Shown here piece after piece: positions 46,427-54,705 of a stretch of DNA of 64,000 nucleotides. The notes under the pieces were generated by a model, which was given only the letters and a program-made list of their open reading frames with translations, was not told the DNA's origin and ran no database searches. Every line of letters starts with the position of its first letter. Position 1 is the first letter of the stretch. The stretch is from Thiobacillus sp. (GTDB lineage: Bacteria; Pseudomonadota; Gammaproteobacteria; Burkholderiales; Thiobacillaceae). Both the position numbers and the translations under genes were made by a program. The stretch is taken from the NCBI GenBank assembly GCA_024708885.1, contig JANJXT010000011.1:1-64000 (forward strand), given 5' to 3'.

Positions 46427-47656
46427 TTAGGCCGGGACTTCGGCCCCTTCCTCGGTGGGGGCTGGGACTTCGGCGGGCTTGGGATCGGTTAGGCTGGCCA
46501 CATGCTCGGCCCATGCCTCAATGGCCTGCCGCGCCTCGGCGTCGTACATGTGCTGGTTATAGACTGATGCCGTCACGTCAGCGGCTGGCGGGGTATGCGC
46601 CAAGATGCGCTTGATGACCTCGGCCCGGACACCCAGCTTCGCCAGACCGGAAGCGCAGGTGCGGCGCAAGTCATGCAGCCGCCAGTCGGCGACCGGCTCT
46701 CCTAGTTCCTCGCTCATGTACTGGTCCAGCGTCTGCTTGGCCTTGCCCCAGCCGTTGATGGCTACCTTGCCGTTGGTAGTAAAGACAAAGGCGCACTTGT
46801 CGAAACGCGGACGGCCTTCGATGATGGCTTGCGCCTTCTTCGATAGCGGGGCGCGGTAATCGCGGCCTGCTTTCATGCGCGAGGCCGGGAGGCTGGCCCA
46901 TTCACCGCTCACCTCATCCCAGCGCAACAGCCCCGCCTCGTCGCGGCGCATACCGGACAGCAGCAGAAGGCGGGTGCAGTCGCCAAAGGCCCCGCCGATA
47001 AGCCCGGTTGCCTTCCAGAGCGCCTTAACCTCGTCGTCGGTCAGGATGCGGGTCCGGGCTTGTGGCTTGTACCGCTGCGCAATCCCGACGACCGGATTGA
47101 CCTCGACAATCTCCCGCTCCAGCAGCCAGTTAAACATCTTGGAGAGGTACGCCCGCAGATGGTTGGACTGCCCCGGCGTCTTGGCGGCGACCTTCTCCAG
47201 CAGATCAACAATATCGCGGCGGCGAATGTCCTTGACGGGCCGATCCTTGAACTCGGGGATAGCCAGCCGCACAAAGGCGCTCTCGATTTGCTCCCATGAC
47301 TTCAGCTTCGGCTTGCAGTACTTCTTGACGAAATCCTTGGCGCAAGCCTCGAAGCCGCTATACAGCCGTTCCCGTTCCTCGGCCTTCTTGTCTTCTACGG
47401 GGTCTTCGCCTCGCTGGACAGCGGCGCGGGCTTCCCGGGCGCGCTCCCTCGCCAGCTTCAATGTCACGCCCGGATAAACGCCCAGCGACAGGCGGCGCGG
47501 CATACCCTTGACCCGGTAAGTGAAGCTCCATGACTTGGTGCCGGATGGCAGCAGCCGGAGGACCAGCCCCGGCACTTCACCGTCATAAACGTCTTTGCGT
47601 GTTGCAGGCGTCGGCATCTTCTCGATAGCCGTCGCGGTAAGTTTGATGCTCCCCAT
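46427..47656 (-). CDS. tyrosine-type integrase of the element
   Basis: 409-residue P4-family integrase. N-terminal arm-binding domain about 1-95 (DUF4102-like: GVYPGVTLKLARERAREAR). The core-binding domain is about 100-200. Catalytic residues are Arg237 or Arg238 (LSGMRRDEAGLL), Lys262, His328 and Arg331 (HDLRR), His354 (ILAHTPP) and nucleophile Tyr366 (SVYNQH). The gene lies 170 bp inside the right junction and reads inwards. A GAGGGGACGATT site precedes the ATG. Anticodon-loop tRNA targeting is known for some integrases of this group. Confidence 0.92.
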   Translation of the reverse strand: MGSIKLTATAIEKMPTPATRKDVYDGEVPGLVLRLLPSGTKSWSFTYRVKGMPRRLSLGVYPGVTLKLARERAREARAAVQRGEDPVEDKKAEERERLYSGFEACAKDFVKKYCKPKLKSWEQIESAFVRLAIPEFKDRPVKDIRRRDIVDLLEKVAAKTPGQSNHLRAYLSKMFNWLLEREIVEVNPVVGIAQRYKPQARTRILTDDEVKALWKATGLIGGAFGDCTRLLLLSGMRRDEAGLLRWDEVSGEWASLPASRMKAGRDYRAPLSKKAQAIIEGRPRFDKCAFVFTTNGKVAINGWGKAKQTLDQYMSEELGEPVADWRLHDLRRTCASGLAKLGVRAEVIKRILAHTPPAADVTASVYNQHMYDAEARQAIEAWAEHVASLTDPKPAEVPAPTEEGAEVPA

Positions 47657-47825
47657 AATCGTCCCCTCATGGTGGTTGGGTGGGTGGTGCGACTGGGGGC
47701 GATCTTTAATAAACCCCCATGAAGGGAAATTTTCAGGACGATTTGGGTAAAAGGCACCGTAAAACAAGGGGTTGGACATCACCATTGAAGGTTTATGAAG
47801 TCCTTTGAAATCCTATGGCTCCGGT

Positions 47826-47870
47826 CTCATAATCCGTTGGTTGCAGGTTCAAGTCCTGCTGGGCCCACCA
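47826..47870 (+). pseudogene. 3' half of split chromosomal tRNA-Ile2(CAU); attR
   Basis: Core CTCATAATC (47826-47834) then CGTTGGTTGCAGG, the T-loop TTCAAGT, CCTGC and TGGGCCCACCA: the 3' side of the anticodon stem, variable loop, T-arm, acceptor and CCA. The sequence before the core belongs to the element (TGGCTCCGGT) and cannot form a 5' tRNA half. It pairs with the 5' half at 37643-37683. Confidence 0.85.
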
Positions 47871-47941
47871 TGTTCGCTTGCGCAGCGCTGGTGCGTCGGT
47901 ACAGCGGCGGTGCACGAGCCCTGTTCTGGAGCAACCGAGAG

Positions 47942-48115
47942 GGCGACTATCGTCAAGACACCCTCTGGCACGTGGAAGGTGGTCATCCGCAAGACGGGAT
48001 GATCGACTCCGGCCAAGACCTTCCGCACCAAACGCGACGCCGAGGATCGGGCGCGGCGCACCGAAGACGAATTGGTGCGCGGCGCTCGGCTCGGCTGCAT
48101 GGACCAGACAGGCGC
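47942..48115 (+). pseudogene. integrase N-terminal fragment (relic)
   Basis: In one frame the DNA reads ATIVKTPSGTWKVVIRKTG, an in-frame TGA, then PAKTFRTKRDAED-ARRTEDELVRGARLG. This is the N-terminal part of a phage-type tyrosine integrase (cf. the usual KTFRTKRDAEDWARRTEDEM pattern). It has a stop in place and no catalytic domain, so it is a decayed remnant, different from the intact integrase of the element. It lies directly outside the right junction. Confidence 0.6.
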
Positions 48116-48241
48116 GGTGAGCGCGATGCGCTCATCGCGGCGACGGCACTGGTGCACGGCATGGCGGTGGTGACGCGCAATGTGGCCGATTTCAAGCCGA
48201 CGGGCGCATCCGTCGTCAATCCGTGGGAGCCATCCTCATGA
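48116..48241 (+). pseudogene. VapC-like PIN toxin C-terminal fragment (relic)
   Basis: About 40 residues, RDALIAATALVHGMAVVTRNVADF followed by VNPW, match the C-terminal part of PIN-domain VapC toxins (with the acidic Asp of DALIAATA and N-x-x-DF). The N-terminal Asp of the active site is missing, and no antitoxin is near. It abuts the integrase remnant, so it is a fused piece of debris rather than a working gene. Confidence 0.6.
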
Positions 48242-48474
48242 CCGCCTGCTCCAGCGGCACAAAGCGTGGTTTTGCCCAATTTCGCCACGCTGCGCGGGCG
48301 GCACTGTAGTTTTCCCGCCACGTGCCGTTATGTCACTGATGGGTCGGGGCGCTCCCGCCTAACTGTTAAAATCGCGTGACATCAGACTCCCGGCCAACGG
48401 CGCGGGGGTCGTCTACAGGTCTGCCATGCATACCGCACGCCATGCTCTTCGCCCACAAAAACAGGGAGAACTCG

Positions 48475-49059
48475 ATGGAAGGTGAAGCCAGAAAACGCGG
48501 TGAACGTCGTTTGCAAATCCTGCAGACGCTGGCCGCGATGCTGGAGGAACCGCAGCCGGAAAAGATCACGACCGCGGCGCTCGCGGCGCGTATCGGCGTA
48601 TCGGAAGCGGCGCTCTACCGGCACTTCTCCAGCAAGGCGCAGATGTACGAGGGGCTCATCGAATTCATCGAACAGACGCTGTTCGGGCTGATCGCCCGCA
48701 TCACGGCGGAAACGCCGGCGGCCACGGCGCAGGTCGAGGCGATCGTGGCGATGCTGTTGAATTTCGCGGCGAAGAATCCTGGCATGACGCGCGTGCTGAT
48801 CGGCGAGGCACTGGTGCACGAAAACGAGCGCCTGCAAAAACGCATCAACCAGCTGCACGACCGCATCGAGGCGCAGCTCAGGCAATGCCTGCGCCTCGGC
48901 GGCGACCGCCTCGCCGAGCACAGCGGGCCGCTGGCCAATCTGCTGCAATGCGTGGTGGTGGGGCGCTGGCACCAGTTCGCCAAGAGCGGCTTCACGCGCG
49001 CCCCGGGCGGCGACCTCGAGCTGTTGCTGGCGCGCCTGCTCGACGCTCACCCCGCCTGA
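48475..49059 (+). CDS. slmA: nucleoid occlusion factor SlmA
   Basis: 194-residue TetR-type protein that, bound to its DNA sites, blocks FtsZ assembly over the nucleoid. The HTH is in TTAALAARIGVSEAALYRHFSSKAQMYEGLIEFIE, as in the family, and the C-terminal helical domain is complete. I chose the ATG after AGGGAGAA; an earlier in-frame ATG adds 33 unlikely residues. Its 3' end overlaps the convergent moeB-like gene by 13 bp. Confidence 0.92.
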   Translation: MEGEARKRGERRLQILQTLAAMLEEPQPEKITTAALAARIGVSEAALYRHFSSKAQMYEGLIEFIEQTLFGLIARITAETPAATAQVEAIVAMLLNFAAKNPGMTRVLIGEALVHENERLQKRINQLHDRIEAQLRQCLRLGGDRLAEHSGPLANLLQCVVVGRWHQFAKSGFTRAPGGDLELLLARLLDAHPA

Positions 49060-49817
49060 GCGGCGGCGGGGCCGCACACCGGGCACGCCGGGTCGCGCGG
49101 CACCTTCATCACGCGAACGTCCGCACGCAGGCCATCCCATAGCAGCAGCCGCCCGGTCAGCGTTTCGCCCGCGCCGACCGCCAGCTTCAAGGCTTCGGTC
49201 GCCTGCATCGCGCCGACCACGCCGACCAGCGGCGCGAACACGCCCGCCTCGGCGCAGCGCAACTCCGGTTCGCCGGCTGCATCGGGAAACAGGCAGTGGT
49301 AGCAGGGGCTGGTGTCCCGGCGCGGATCGTACACCGCGACCTGGCCGGAAAAGCCAATGGCGGCCCCCGAGACCAGCGGTTTTTTCCGCACCACGCAGGC
49401 ACGGTTGACGGCGTGGCGCGTGGCAAAGTTGTCCGACGCATCGATCACCAGGTCCACCGTCGCCACCACTTCGTGCAACGCGTCGCGATCAAGCGTGTTC
49501 GGCATCGCATGCACGTCGATTTCCGGGTTGATCGCGCGCACGCTCGCGGCCAGCGACTCGGCCTTGTTCATGCCGATGGCCGCGGTGGCGTGGCCGATCT
49601 GGCGTTGCAGGTTGGTGAGATCGACCGTGTCGCCATCGGCCAGCACCAGCCGGCCGATGCCCGCGGCACCGAGATACAGTGCGACCGGACAGCCCAGGCC
49701 GCCGGCACCGACGATCAGTATCGACGTACCCGCAATGCGCGCCTGGCCGTCGATCCCGACTTCGGGCAGCAGGATGTGACGGCTGTAGCGCAGCAGCTGG
49801 GCGTCGTTCAATTCCAT
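49047..49817 (-). CDS. MoeB/ThiF-family adenylyltransferase
   Basis: 256-residue E1-like enzyme that adenylates the C-terminus of a small sulfur-carrier protein (MoaD or ThiS). The start LLRYSRHILLPEVGIDGQARI is typical. The ATP loop is GAGGLGCPVALYL, with the conserved DxxxLxNLQRQ, and the zinc-binding Cys pair is in CPVCG near the end. No MoaD or ThiS gene is near, so MoeB versus ThiF cannot be decided. Confidence 0.9.
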   Translation of the reverse strand: MELNDAQLLRYSRHILLPEVGIDGQARIAGTSILIVGAGGLGCPVALYLGAAGIGRLVLADGDTVDLTNLQRQIGHATAAIGMNKAESLAASVRAINPEIDVHAMPNTLDRDALHEVVATVDLVIDASDNFATRHAVNRACVVRKKPLVSGAAIGFSGQVAVYDPRRDTSPCYHCLFPDAAGEPELRCAEAGVFAPLVGVVGAMQATEALKLAVGAGETLTGRLLLWDGLRADVRVMKVPRDPACPVCGPAAAQAG

Positions 49818-49830
49818 GACAGGGCAGGCG

Positions 49831-50226
49831 CTACTTGTAGCGGCGCCATTCTTCCGGGGTGTCGTCGCAGTCGCCGTGCAGGCGGGATTCGTAGACGCGC
49901 ATGAATGCGCGCTGCGACTTGATGTCCGGTTCGTTGGCAGCGACGTTGCTTCGCTGCACGCGCTCGCAGAAGTAGGCCATGGCGCGCTGGAGCTTGGACA
50001 GGAGGCTGTTGTCGAGATGAAAGCCCTGCTGCGCGAGCGCGGTTTCCAGCCCTTCGAGGGTATATTCGCAGACGCTGTAGCGCACCACCAGACAGCGCCC
50101 GTCGTCGCGGCGCGTCACGCTCAGGCCTTCCAGTCCCTGCAGCAGGACGTGGGCGCGTGCGGCCTGCCCCGCCGGCATGTCGTGGAAGACGATTTCACGA
50201 ATTTTCTCGAGGTCGCACGGGCGCAT
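49831..50226 (-). CDS. conserved hypothetical protein
   Basis: 131 residues. The middle (about 25-80) has a beta-alpha-beta pattern (VLLQGLEGLSVTRRDDGRCLVVRYSV, then LEGLETALAQQGFHLD), reminiscent of a ferredoxin-like or HMA fold but without the metal CxxC. The C-terminus is charged. No family is recognised; function unknown. It lies between moeB and ctpA in the same direction. Confidence 0.6.
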   Translation of the reverse strand: MRPCDLEKIREIVFHDMPAGQAARAHVLLQGLEGLSVTRRDDGRCLVVRYSVCEYTLEGLETALAQQGFHLDNSLLSKLQRAMAYFCERVQRSNVAANEPDIKSQRAFMRVYESRLHGDCDDTPEEWRRYK

Positions 50227-50295
50227 GGCATCCCATCCGGACAGCAGGGCTTCAGTATAGCGCCGACACGGTCCGGGGGAAGCCCCCGCACCCTG

Positions 50296-51711
50296 TCAAC
50301 GCCCCTGCAGGATTTGCAGGCCCTTCAGCAGGTTGAGCGCCTGGTTCACCTGGAAATCGTTCTTCGAGACGATCTCGCCCGGTTCCAGCGGCGTCGGCTT
50401 CCTGTCCTTGCCGGGCTTGTCCTTGTCGGCGGGCGGCGCCTTGAGCGTGTCGGCCGGCTTGCCCGGTGCGGGCTGCGGTTCAGTGCCCGACGGATTGGCA
50501 AGATGCTTGTCGAGATCGGCCTCGCGGATGCCGAAACCCTCGTCGGCGTCGGGCATGGACGGGTCTTCCACGACGATGTCCGGCTCGATGCCCTTGGCCT
50601 GGATGGAACGGCCGCTGGGTGTGAAGTAGCGTGCGGTGGTGAGCTTGATCGCCGTGCTGTTGCCAAGCGGCAGGATGGTCTGCACCGAGCCCTTGCCGAA
50701 GGTGCGCGTGCCCATGACGACCGCGCGCTTGTGGTCCTGCAGCGCACCGGCGACGATTTCGGAGGCCGATGCGGAGCCGCCGTTGACCAGCACCACCATC
50801 GGCACCTGCTTGACGCCTTCCGGCAGCCCCTTCAGATAGTCGGTCTGCATCGGGCGCAGATAGTGCTCACGGCTCGCGGTGAGCCGCATGCGCGCATCCT
50901 CGCTGCGGCCCTCGGTGTAGACGACGAGGCTGTCCGGCTTGACGAACGCCGCCGTGACGGCGACGGCGCCGTTCAACAGGCCGCCGGGGTCGTTGCGCAA
51001 ATCGAGGATGAGGCCTTTCAACGGCGCCTTGTTGTCCTTGTAGAGCTTCTGCAAGGCCTCGACGAGCAGTTCGCCGGTGTGTTCCTGGAACTGGGTGACG
51101 CGCACGTAGCCGTAACCGGAGTCCAGCATCGTCGACTTGACGCTGCGGATCTTGATGACGGCGCGGGTGATGGTGAGCACGACCGGCTTGTCCGCACCCT
51201 TGCGCGCGATGGTGAGCTTGATCGACGAACCCGGCTTGCCGCGCATGCGCTTCACCGCGTCATTGAGCGCCATCCCCTTGACCGGCGTATCGTCGAGCTT
51301 GACGATGAGATCGCCCGCCTTGACCCCCGCCTTGAATGCCGGGGTGTCCTCGATCGGCGCGACCACCTTGACGAAGCCGTCTTCCATGCCGACCTCGATG
51401 CCCAGGCCGCCGAATTCGCCCTGGGTGCCGACCTGCAGGTCCTTGAAGGCCTCGACGTCGAGATAGGCCGAATGGGGGTCGAGCCCCGTCAACATGCCGT
51501 TGATGGCCTCGTTGATGAGCTTCTTGTCCTCGACCGGCTCGACGTAGTCGCTCTTGATGCGCGCGAACACTTCGGTGAAGGCGCGCAGTTCCTCGACCGG
51601 CAGCGGCGTGTCGGCCGACTTGTTGGCGATGGCCGAGAGATTGACGGTGAGCGCGGCACCCGCGACGAGGCCCGCCAGACCGACAAGAATGAGTTTTGTC
51701 TTTTGCGTCAT
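50296..51711 (-). CDS. ctpA: S41-family C-terminal processing peptidase
   Basis: 471 residues. An N-terminal signal/anchor is followed by a PDZ domain (about 95-175, GLGIEVGMEDGFVKVVAPIEDTPA) and the S41 core with catalytic Ser in GGSASASEIVAGALQD and Lys in TRTFGKGSVQ. The C-terminal linker (about 400-470) is Pro- and Lys-rich. It clips C-termini of envelope proteins. It is 3 bp downstream of envC, its usual partner in this group. Confidence 0.94.
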   Translation of the reverse strand: MTQKTKLILVGLAGLVAGAALTVNLSAIANKSADTPLPVEELRAFTEVFARIKSDYVEPVEDKKLINEAINGMLTGLDPHSAYLDVEAFKDLQVGTQGEFGGLGIEVGMEDGFVKVVAPIEDTPAFKAGVKAGDLIVKLDDTPVKGMALNDAVKRMRGKPGSSIKLTIARKGADKPVVLTITRAVIKIRSVKSTMLDSGYGYVRVTQFQEHTGELLVEALQKLYKDNKAPLKGLILDLRNDPGGLLNGAVAVTAAFVKPDSLVVYTEGRSEDARMRLTASREHYLRPMQTDYLKGLPEGVKQVPMVVLVNGGSASASEIVAGALQDHKRAVVMGTRTFGKGSVQTILPLGNSTAIKLTTARYFTPSGRSIQAKGIEPDIVVEDPSMPDADEGFGIREADLDKHLANPSGTEPQPAPGKPADTLKAPPADKDKPGKDRKPTPLEPGEIVSKNDFQVNQALNLLKGLQILQGR

Positions 51712-51714
51712 TGC

Positions 51715-52962
51715 TTATTTCACCCACACGAGGGGATTCAGGGGGCGGCTCTGGTGCCGCATTTCGAAATACAGCCCGGTATCGGGCTGGCCGCCGCTGT
51801 TGCCGACCGTGGCAATCGCATCGCCGGGCTGGACCTGCTCGCCCACCTGCTTATACAGACTTTCATTGTTGCTGTACAGGCTCATGTAGCCTTCGCCGTG
51901 GTCGACGATGACGAGGTTGCCAAAGCCGCGCAACCATTCGGAAAACACCACCCGTCCGGCCGCGATCGCCTTGACCGCGGTGCCCTGCGCGGCGCGGATG
52001 AACACGCCTTTCCAGCTCACGCCGCCATCTTCTCTCGGAGCGCCGAAATGGTTCATGAGTTCCCCCGGCACGGGCAGGCGCAGGCTGCCTTTCAAGCGCG
52101 AAAACGGCTGCCCGGACCGAAACGGCACCGGGGTTTCGGTGTTCACGGCAAGCGGCTGCCGCGCTGCATCGGGTGCGGCCCGCCCGGGCGCCTTCGCCTG
52201 TGCCTGCCGTGCGGCACGGGCACGTGCCGCTTCGCGCGCGGCCTGCTGCGCCATCAGCCGGTTGAGGCGCTCGACCAGTTGCGTGAGGTTGCGCTCGTCG
52301 CGCTGCAAGCCGGTGATTTCACGGTGCTGCTGGCGGATCTGCGACGAGAGCGTGTCGAGCACCGCGGCGCGCGCCGCGCGCTCGGCGAGCAGTCGTTCCT
52401 GTTCGGCCTCGCGCGCCGTACGCAGCGCTACGAGACGGGTATTTTTCTGCTCGATTTTTTCGCGCAGGGCCGCAAGCGTGGCGAGCTCGCTGCGCAGGGC
52501 CTCGATCTGCGCCTGCTGCGCGCGCGAAATGTGCGCGAGATAGCGCAGTTCGCGCGCGGTCTGGTTGGGGTCGCCGCCGTCGAGCAGGAGGCGCAGGGCA
52601 TCCGCCTCGCCGCGCCGGTGCGCCGCCCGCAAGGCGTCCGCCAGGCGCGCCTGCTGCCCGCGCACGCGCGACGCCACACTGTCCGCCTGGCGGTTCAGCG
52701 CTTCGAGATCGCTGCTGGCTTCCTTGCGCGCACCGTCGAGTTCGCGCAGGGCGCGCACCGCGTCGCTGATGGCGCGTTCGGATGCACGCAACTCGTCGGC
52801 GGCCGCCTTCTGGGTCGCCTCGGTGCGGCGGGTTTCCTGCTGCAGCACATTGAGCCGGCGCTTGAGAGCGTCGAGTTCGGACTGCCTGCCGGCGACCGAG
52901 TCGGCCACGGCGGGCAACGACAGGACCAGCGCCGCGATGACGAAAATGGATCGAAGCTTCAC
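51715..52962 (-). CDS. envC: EnvC-like murein hydrolase activator
   Basis: 415-residue secreted coiled-coil protein with a LytM/M23 end. A signal peptide (ending PAVADS) is followed by a long coiled coil (about 25-245) and an M23-like domain (about 300-415). The zinc ligands are replaced (SWKGVFI in place of HxGxD; LYFEMRH in place of HLHFE), as in EnvC, which activates amidases instead of cutting itself. It lies between gpmI and ctpA. Confidence 0.93.
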   Translation of the reverse strand: MKLRSIFVIAALVLSLPAVADSVAGRQSELDALKRRLNVLQQETRRTEATQKAAADELRASERAISDAVRALRELDGARKEASSDLEALNRQADSVASRVRGQQARLADALRAAHRRGEADALRLLLDGGDPNQTARELRYLAHISRAQQAQIEALRSELATLAALREKIEQKNTRLVALRTAREAEQERLLAERAARAAVLDTLSSQIRQQHREITGLQRDERNLTQLVERLNRLMAQQAAREAARARAARQAQAKAPGRAAPDAARQPLAVNTETPVPFRSGQPFSRLKGSLRLPVPGELMNHFGAPREDGGVSWKGVFIRAAQGTAVKAIAAGRVVFSEWLRGFGNLVIVDHGEGYMSLYSNNESLYKQVGEQVQPGDAIATVGNSGGQPDTGLYFEMRHQSRPLNPLVWVK

Positions 52963-52992
52963 CCGGCGAAGCTTAACGCAAGCGCGCCGTAC

Positions 52993-54534
52993 CTACTCGA
53001 AATGAAGCAGGGACTGGCCGGTCATCTCCGGCGGCTTGGGCAGGCCCATCATGTCAAGCAGAGTGGGCGCGATGTCCTCCAGCGCGCCGGTCTCGGCCAC
53101 GCTGGCGCGGCGGCGGCCGACGTAGATGAACGGCACCAGGTTCATGGTATGTGCGGTGTACGGCTGCCCGGACACCGCGTCGCGCATCAGTTCGGCGTTG
53201 CCATGGTCGGCGGTGATGAGAACCTCGCCGCCGCGCGCGAGCTGTGCGGCGACCACCTTGCCCAGGCAGACGTCGACCGTCTCGATCGCCTTGGTCGCCG
53301 CCGCCAGATCGCCGGTATGGCCCACCATGTCGGGATTGGCGTAGTTGCAGATGATGAGGTCGTACTGCTTGCCCTCGATCGCCGCGACCAGCTTGGCGGT
53401 CACCTCGAATGCGCTCATTTCGGGCTGCATGTCGTAGGTGGCGACGTCGGGCGAGGACACCAGCACGCGGTCTTCGCCGGGAACGGAGATCTCCTCGCCG
53501 CCGTTGAAGAAGAAGGTGACGTGGGGATATTTCTCGGTCTCGGCAATGCGCAGCTGGCGCAGGCCGAGCTTGGCGACGTATTCGCCCAGTCCGTTCTTGA
53601 TGCGCTCGGGCGGAAAGGCCACGGAGACGTCGAAATCGTCGCTGTAGCCGGTCAGGGTGCAATAGGTGGCGAGGCGCGGCGTGACTTCGCGCTCGAACTC
53701 GCCGAAGTCCTTTTCGATGAACGGTCGCGACAACTGCCGCGCACGGTCGGAGCGGAAGTTGAGGAACACCACCGCGTCGCCGTCTTCCATCGTCACGGGC
53801 TTGCCGTCGGGCGGCAGGATGGCGGTGGCCTTGACGAACTCGTCGGTTTCCCCGCGCGCATAGGCGGCCTCCAGCCCGGCGAGCGGATTCTCCGCCTGGA
53901 ATTCGGCACGCCCCTGGGTGAGGAGATCGTAGGCGGCCCTCACGCGCTGCCAGCGGCGGTCGCGGTCCATCGCGTAGTAGCGGCCGATCATCGACGCGAT
54001 ATGGCCGACACCGGTCCGTTCGATCTTGCCGATGAGCCGGTGCAGGTAGATTTCGGCACTCTTGGGAGGGGTGTCGCGGCCGTCGAGGAACACATGCAGG
54101 CACACCTTGTGCAGGTTCTCGCGCGCGGCCAGATCGAGCAGCGCGTGAAAGTGTGTCTCGTGGCTGTGCACGCCGCCGTCGGACAAGAGGCCGAGCACGT
54201 GCAGCGTCTTGCCATGGTCGCGCGCCAGATGCACCGCGTTGAGGAGCGCCGGGTTGGCGTAGAAATAACCGGACTCGATGGCGCGGTCGATGCGGGTGAA
54301 TTCCTGATAGACCACGCGCCCCGCGCCGATGTTGAGATGCCCCACCTCGGAATTGCCCATCTGCCCCTTGGGCAGGCCGACCTCGGATTCGGAGGCGTGG
54401 ATTTCGGTATGCGGGCATTCCTTCCACAGGCGATCGAAGTTCGGCTTGTTCGCCTGGGCGATGGCATTGTCGGCGCGTTCGGCACGGCAGCCAAAACCGT
54501 CGAGGATGATGAGAAGGGCCGGCACGGTCTTCAT
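52993..54534 (-). CDS. gpmI: cofactor-independent phosphoglycerate mutase
   Basis: 513-residue dimanganese enzyme of glycolysis (3-PG to 2-PG). The alkaline-phosphatase-like fold shows LIILDGFG (metal Asp), catalytic Ser in GQMGNSEVGHLNIGAGR, DGRDTPP and the substrate loop. The C-terminal metal site is in ITADHGNAE and VPFIY. It is divergent from the ArsR-type regulator. Confidence 0.96.
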   Translation of the reverse strand: MKTVPALLIILDGFGCRAERADNAIAQANKPNFDRLWKECPHTEIHASESEVGLPKGQMGNSEVGHLNIGAGRVVYQEFTRIDRAIESGYFYANPALLNAVHLARDHGKTLHVLGLLSDGGVHSHETHFHALLDLAARENLHKVCLHVFLDGRDTPPKSAEIYLHRLIGKIERTGVGHIASMIGRYYAMDRDRRWQRVRAAYDLLTQGRAEFQAENPLAGLEAAYARGETDEFVKATAILPPDGKPVTMEDGDAVVFLNFRSDRARQLSRPFIEKDFGEFEREVTPRLATYCTLTGYSDDFDVSVAFPPERIKNGLGEYVAKLGLRQLRIAETEKYPHVTFFFNGGEEISVPGEDRVLVSSPDVATYDMQPEMSAFEVTAKLVAAIEGKQYDLIICNYANPDMVGHTGDLAAATKAIETVDVCLGKVVAAQLARGGEVLITADHGNAELMRDAVSGQPYTAHTMNLVPFIYVGRRRASVAETGALEDIAPTLLDMMGLPKPPEMTGQSLLHFE

Positions 54535-54577
54535 GAAAAAATTTGTCTAATCCGTCTCGTTTTTGTGGAAATATTTT

Positions 54578-54592
54578 AATATATGCATGATT
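54578..54592. promoter_or_regulatory. AT-rich near-palindrome in the gpmI-arsR divergent region
   Basis: AATATATGCATGATT sits in a strongly AT-rich stretch (54534-54600) that stands out from the GC-rich genome. It lies 114 bp upstream of the ArsR-type gene and 44 bp upstream of gpmI, so it may be a shared promoter or the operator of the ArsR-type protein. Confidence 0.4.
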
Positions 54593-54705
54593 GCTAATCT
54601 ATAGGGCCCTCTTCCGTCAGGATGTCCGTCAAGGCATCGTGACGGGGGCGCCCCGCGCGCCGGGACCCAAACTGGCTAGAGTACACCAGGAAAAGGATCG
54701 AGGTA

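Larger units (their letters stand above)
37675..47834. mobile_element. 10.15 kb satellite-like integrative element in tRNA-Ile2
   Basis: Bounded by direct repeats CTCATAATC at 37675-37683 and 47826-47834, which lie in the anticodon loop of one split tRNA. Contents from left to right: its own complete tRNA(CAU), a DUF3987-like protein, a PrimPol replication protein, AlpA, an iteron and small-RNA region, HNH nuclease, DUF5681 protein, four unknown proteins and a tyrosine integrase at the right end facing inwards. No structural, lysis, conjugation or partition gene is recognisable. The codon and base composition looks slightly less GC-rich than the flanks. It resembles P4-like or PICI-like phage satellites in plan, but a plasmid-like element remains possible. 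Confidence 0.85.

Noticed and set aside
47795-48241. A single 148-codon gene after attR
   Set aside because: The frame contains the tRNA 3' half, out-of-frame integrase debris and only a VapC C-terminal piece, so it is not one protein.
51715-52962. EnvC-like protein as an active M23 endopeptidase
   Set aside because: Both zinc-ligand motifs are replaced, as in EnvC activators.
49816-54579. A 1587-codon open frame on the plus strand
   Set aside because: It lies antisense to five well-recognised minus-strand genes (moeB-like gene end, ctpA, envC, gpmI) and has low-complexity His/Arg/Asp-rich content. It is an artefact of high GC.
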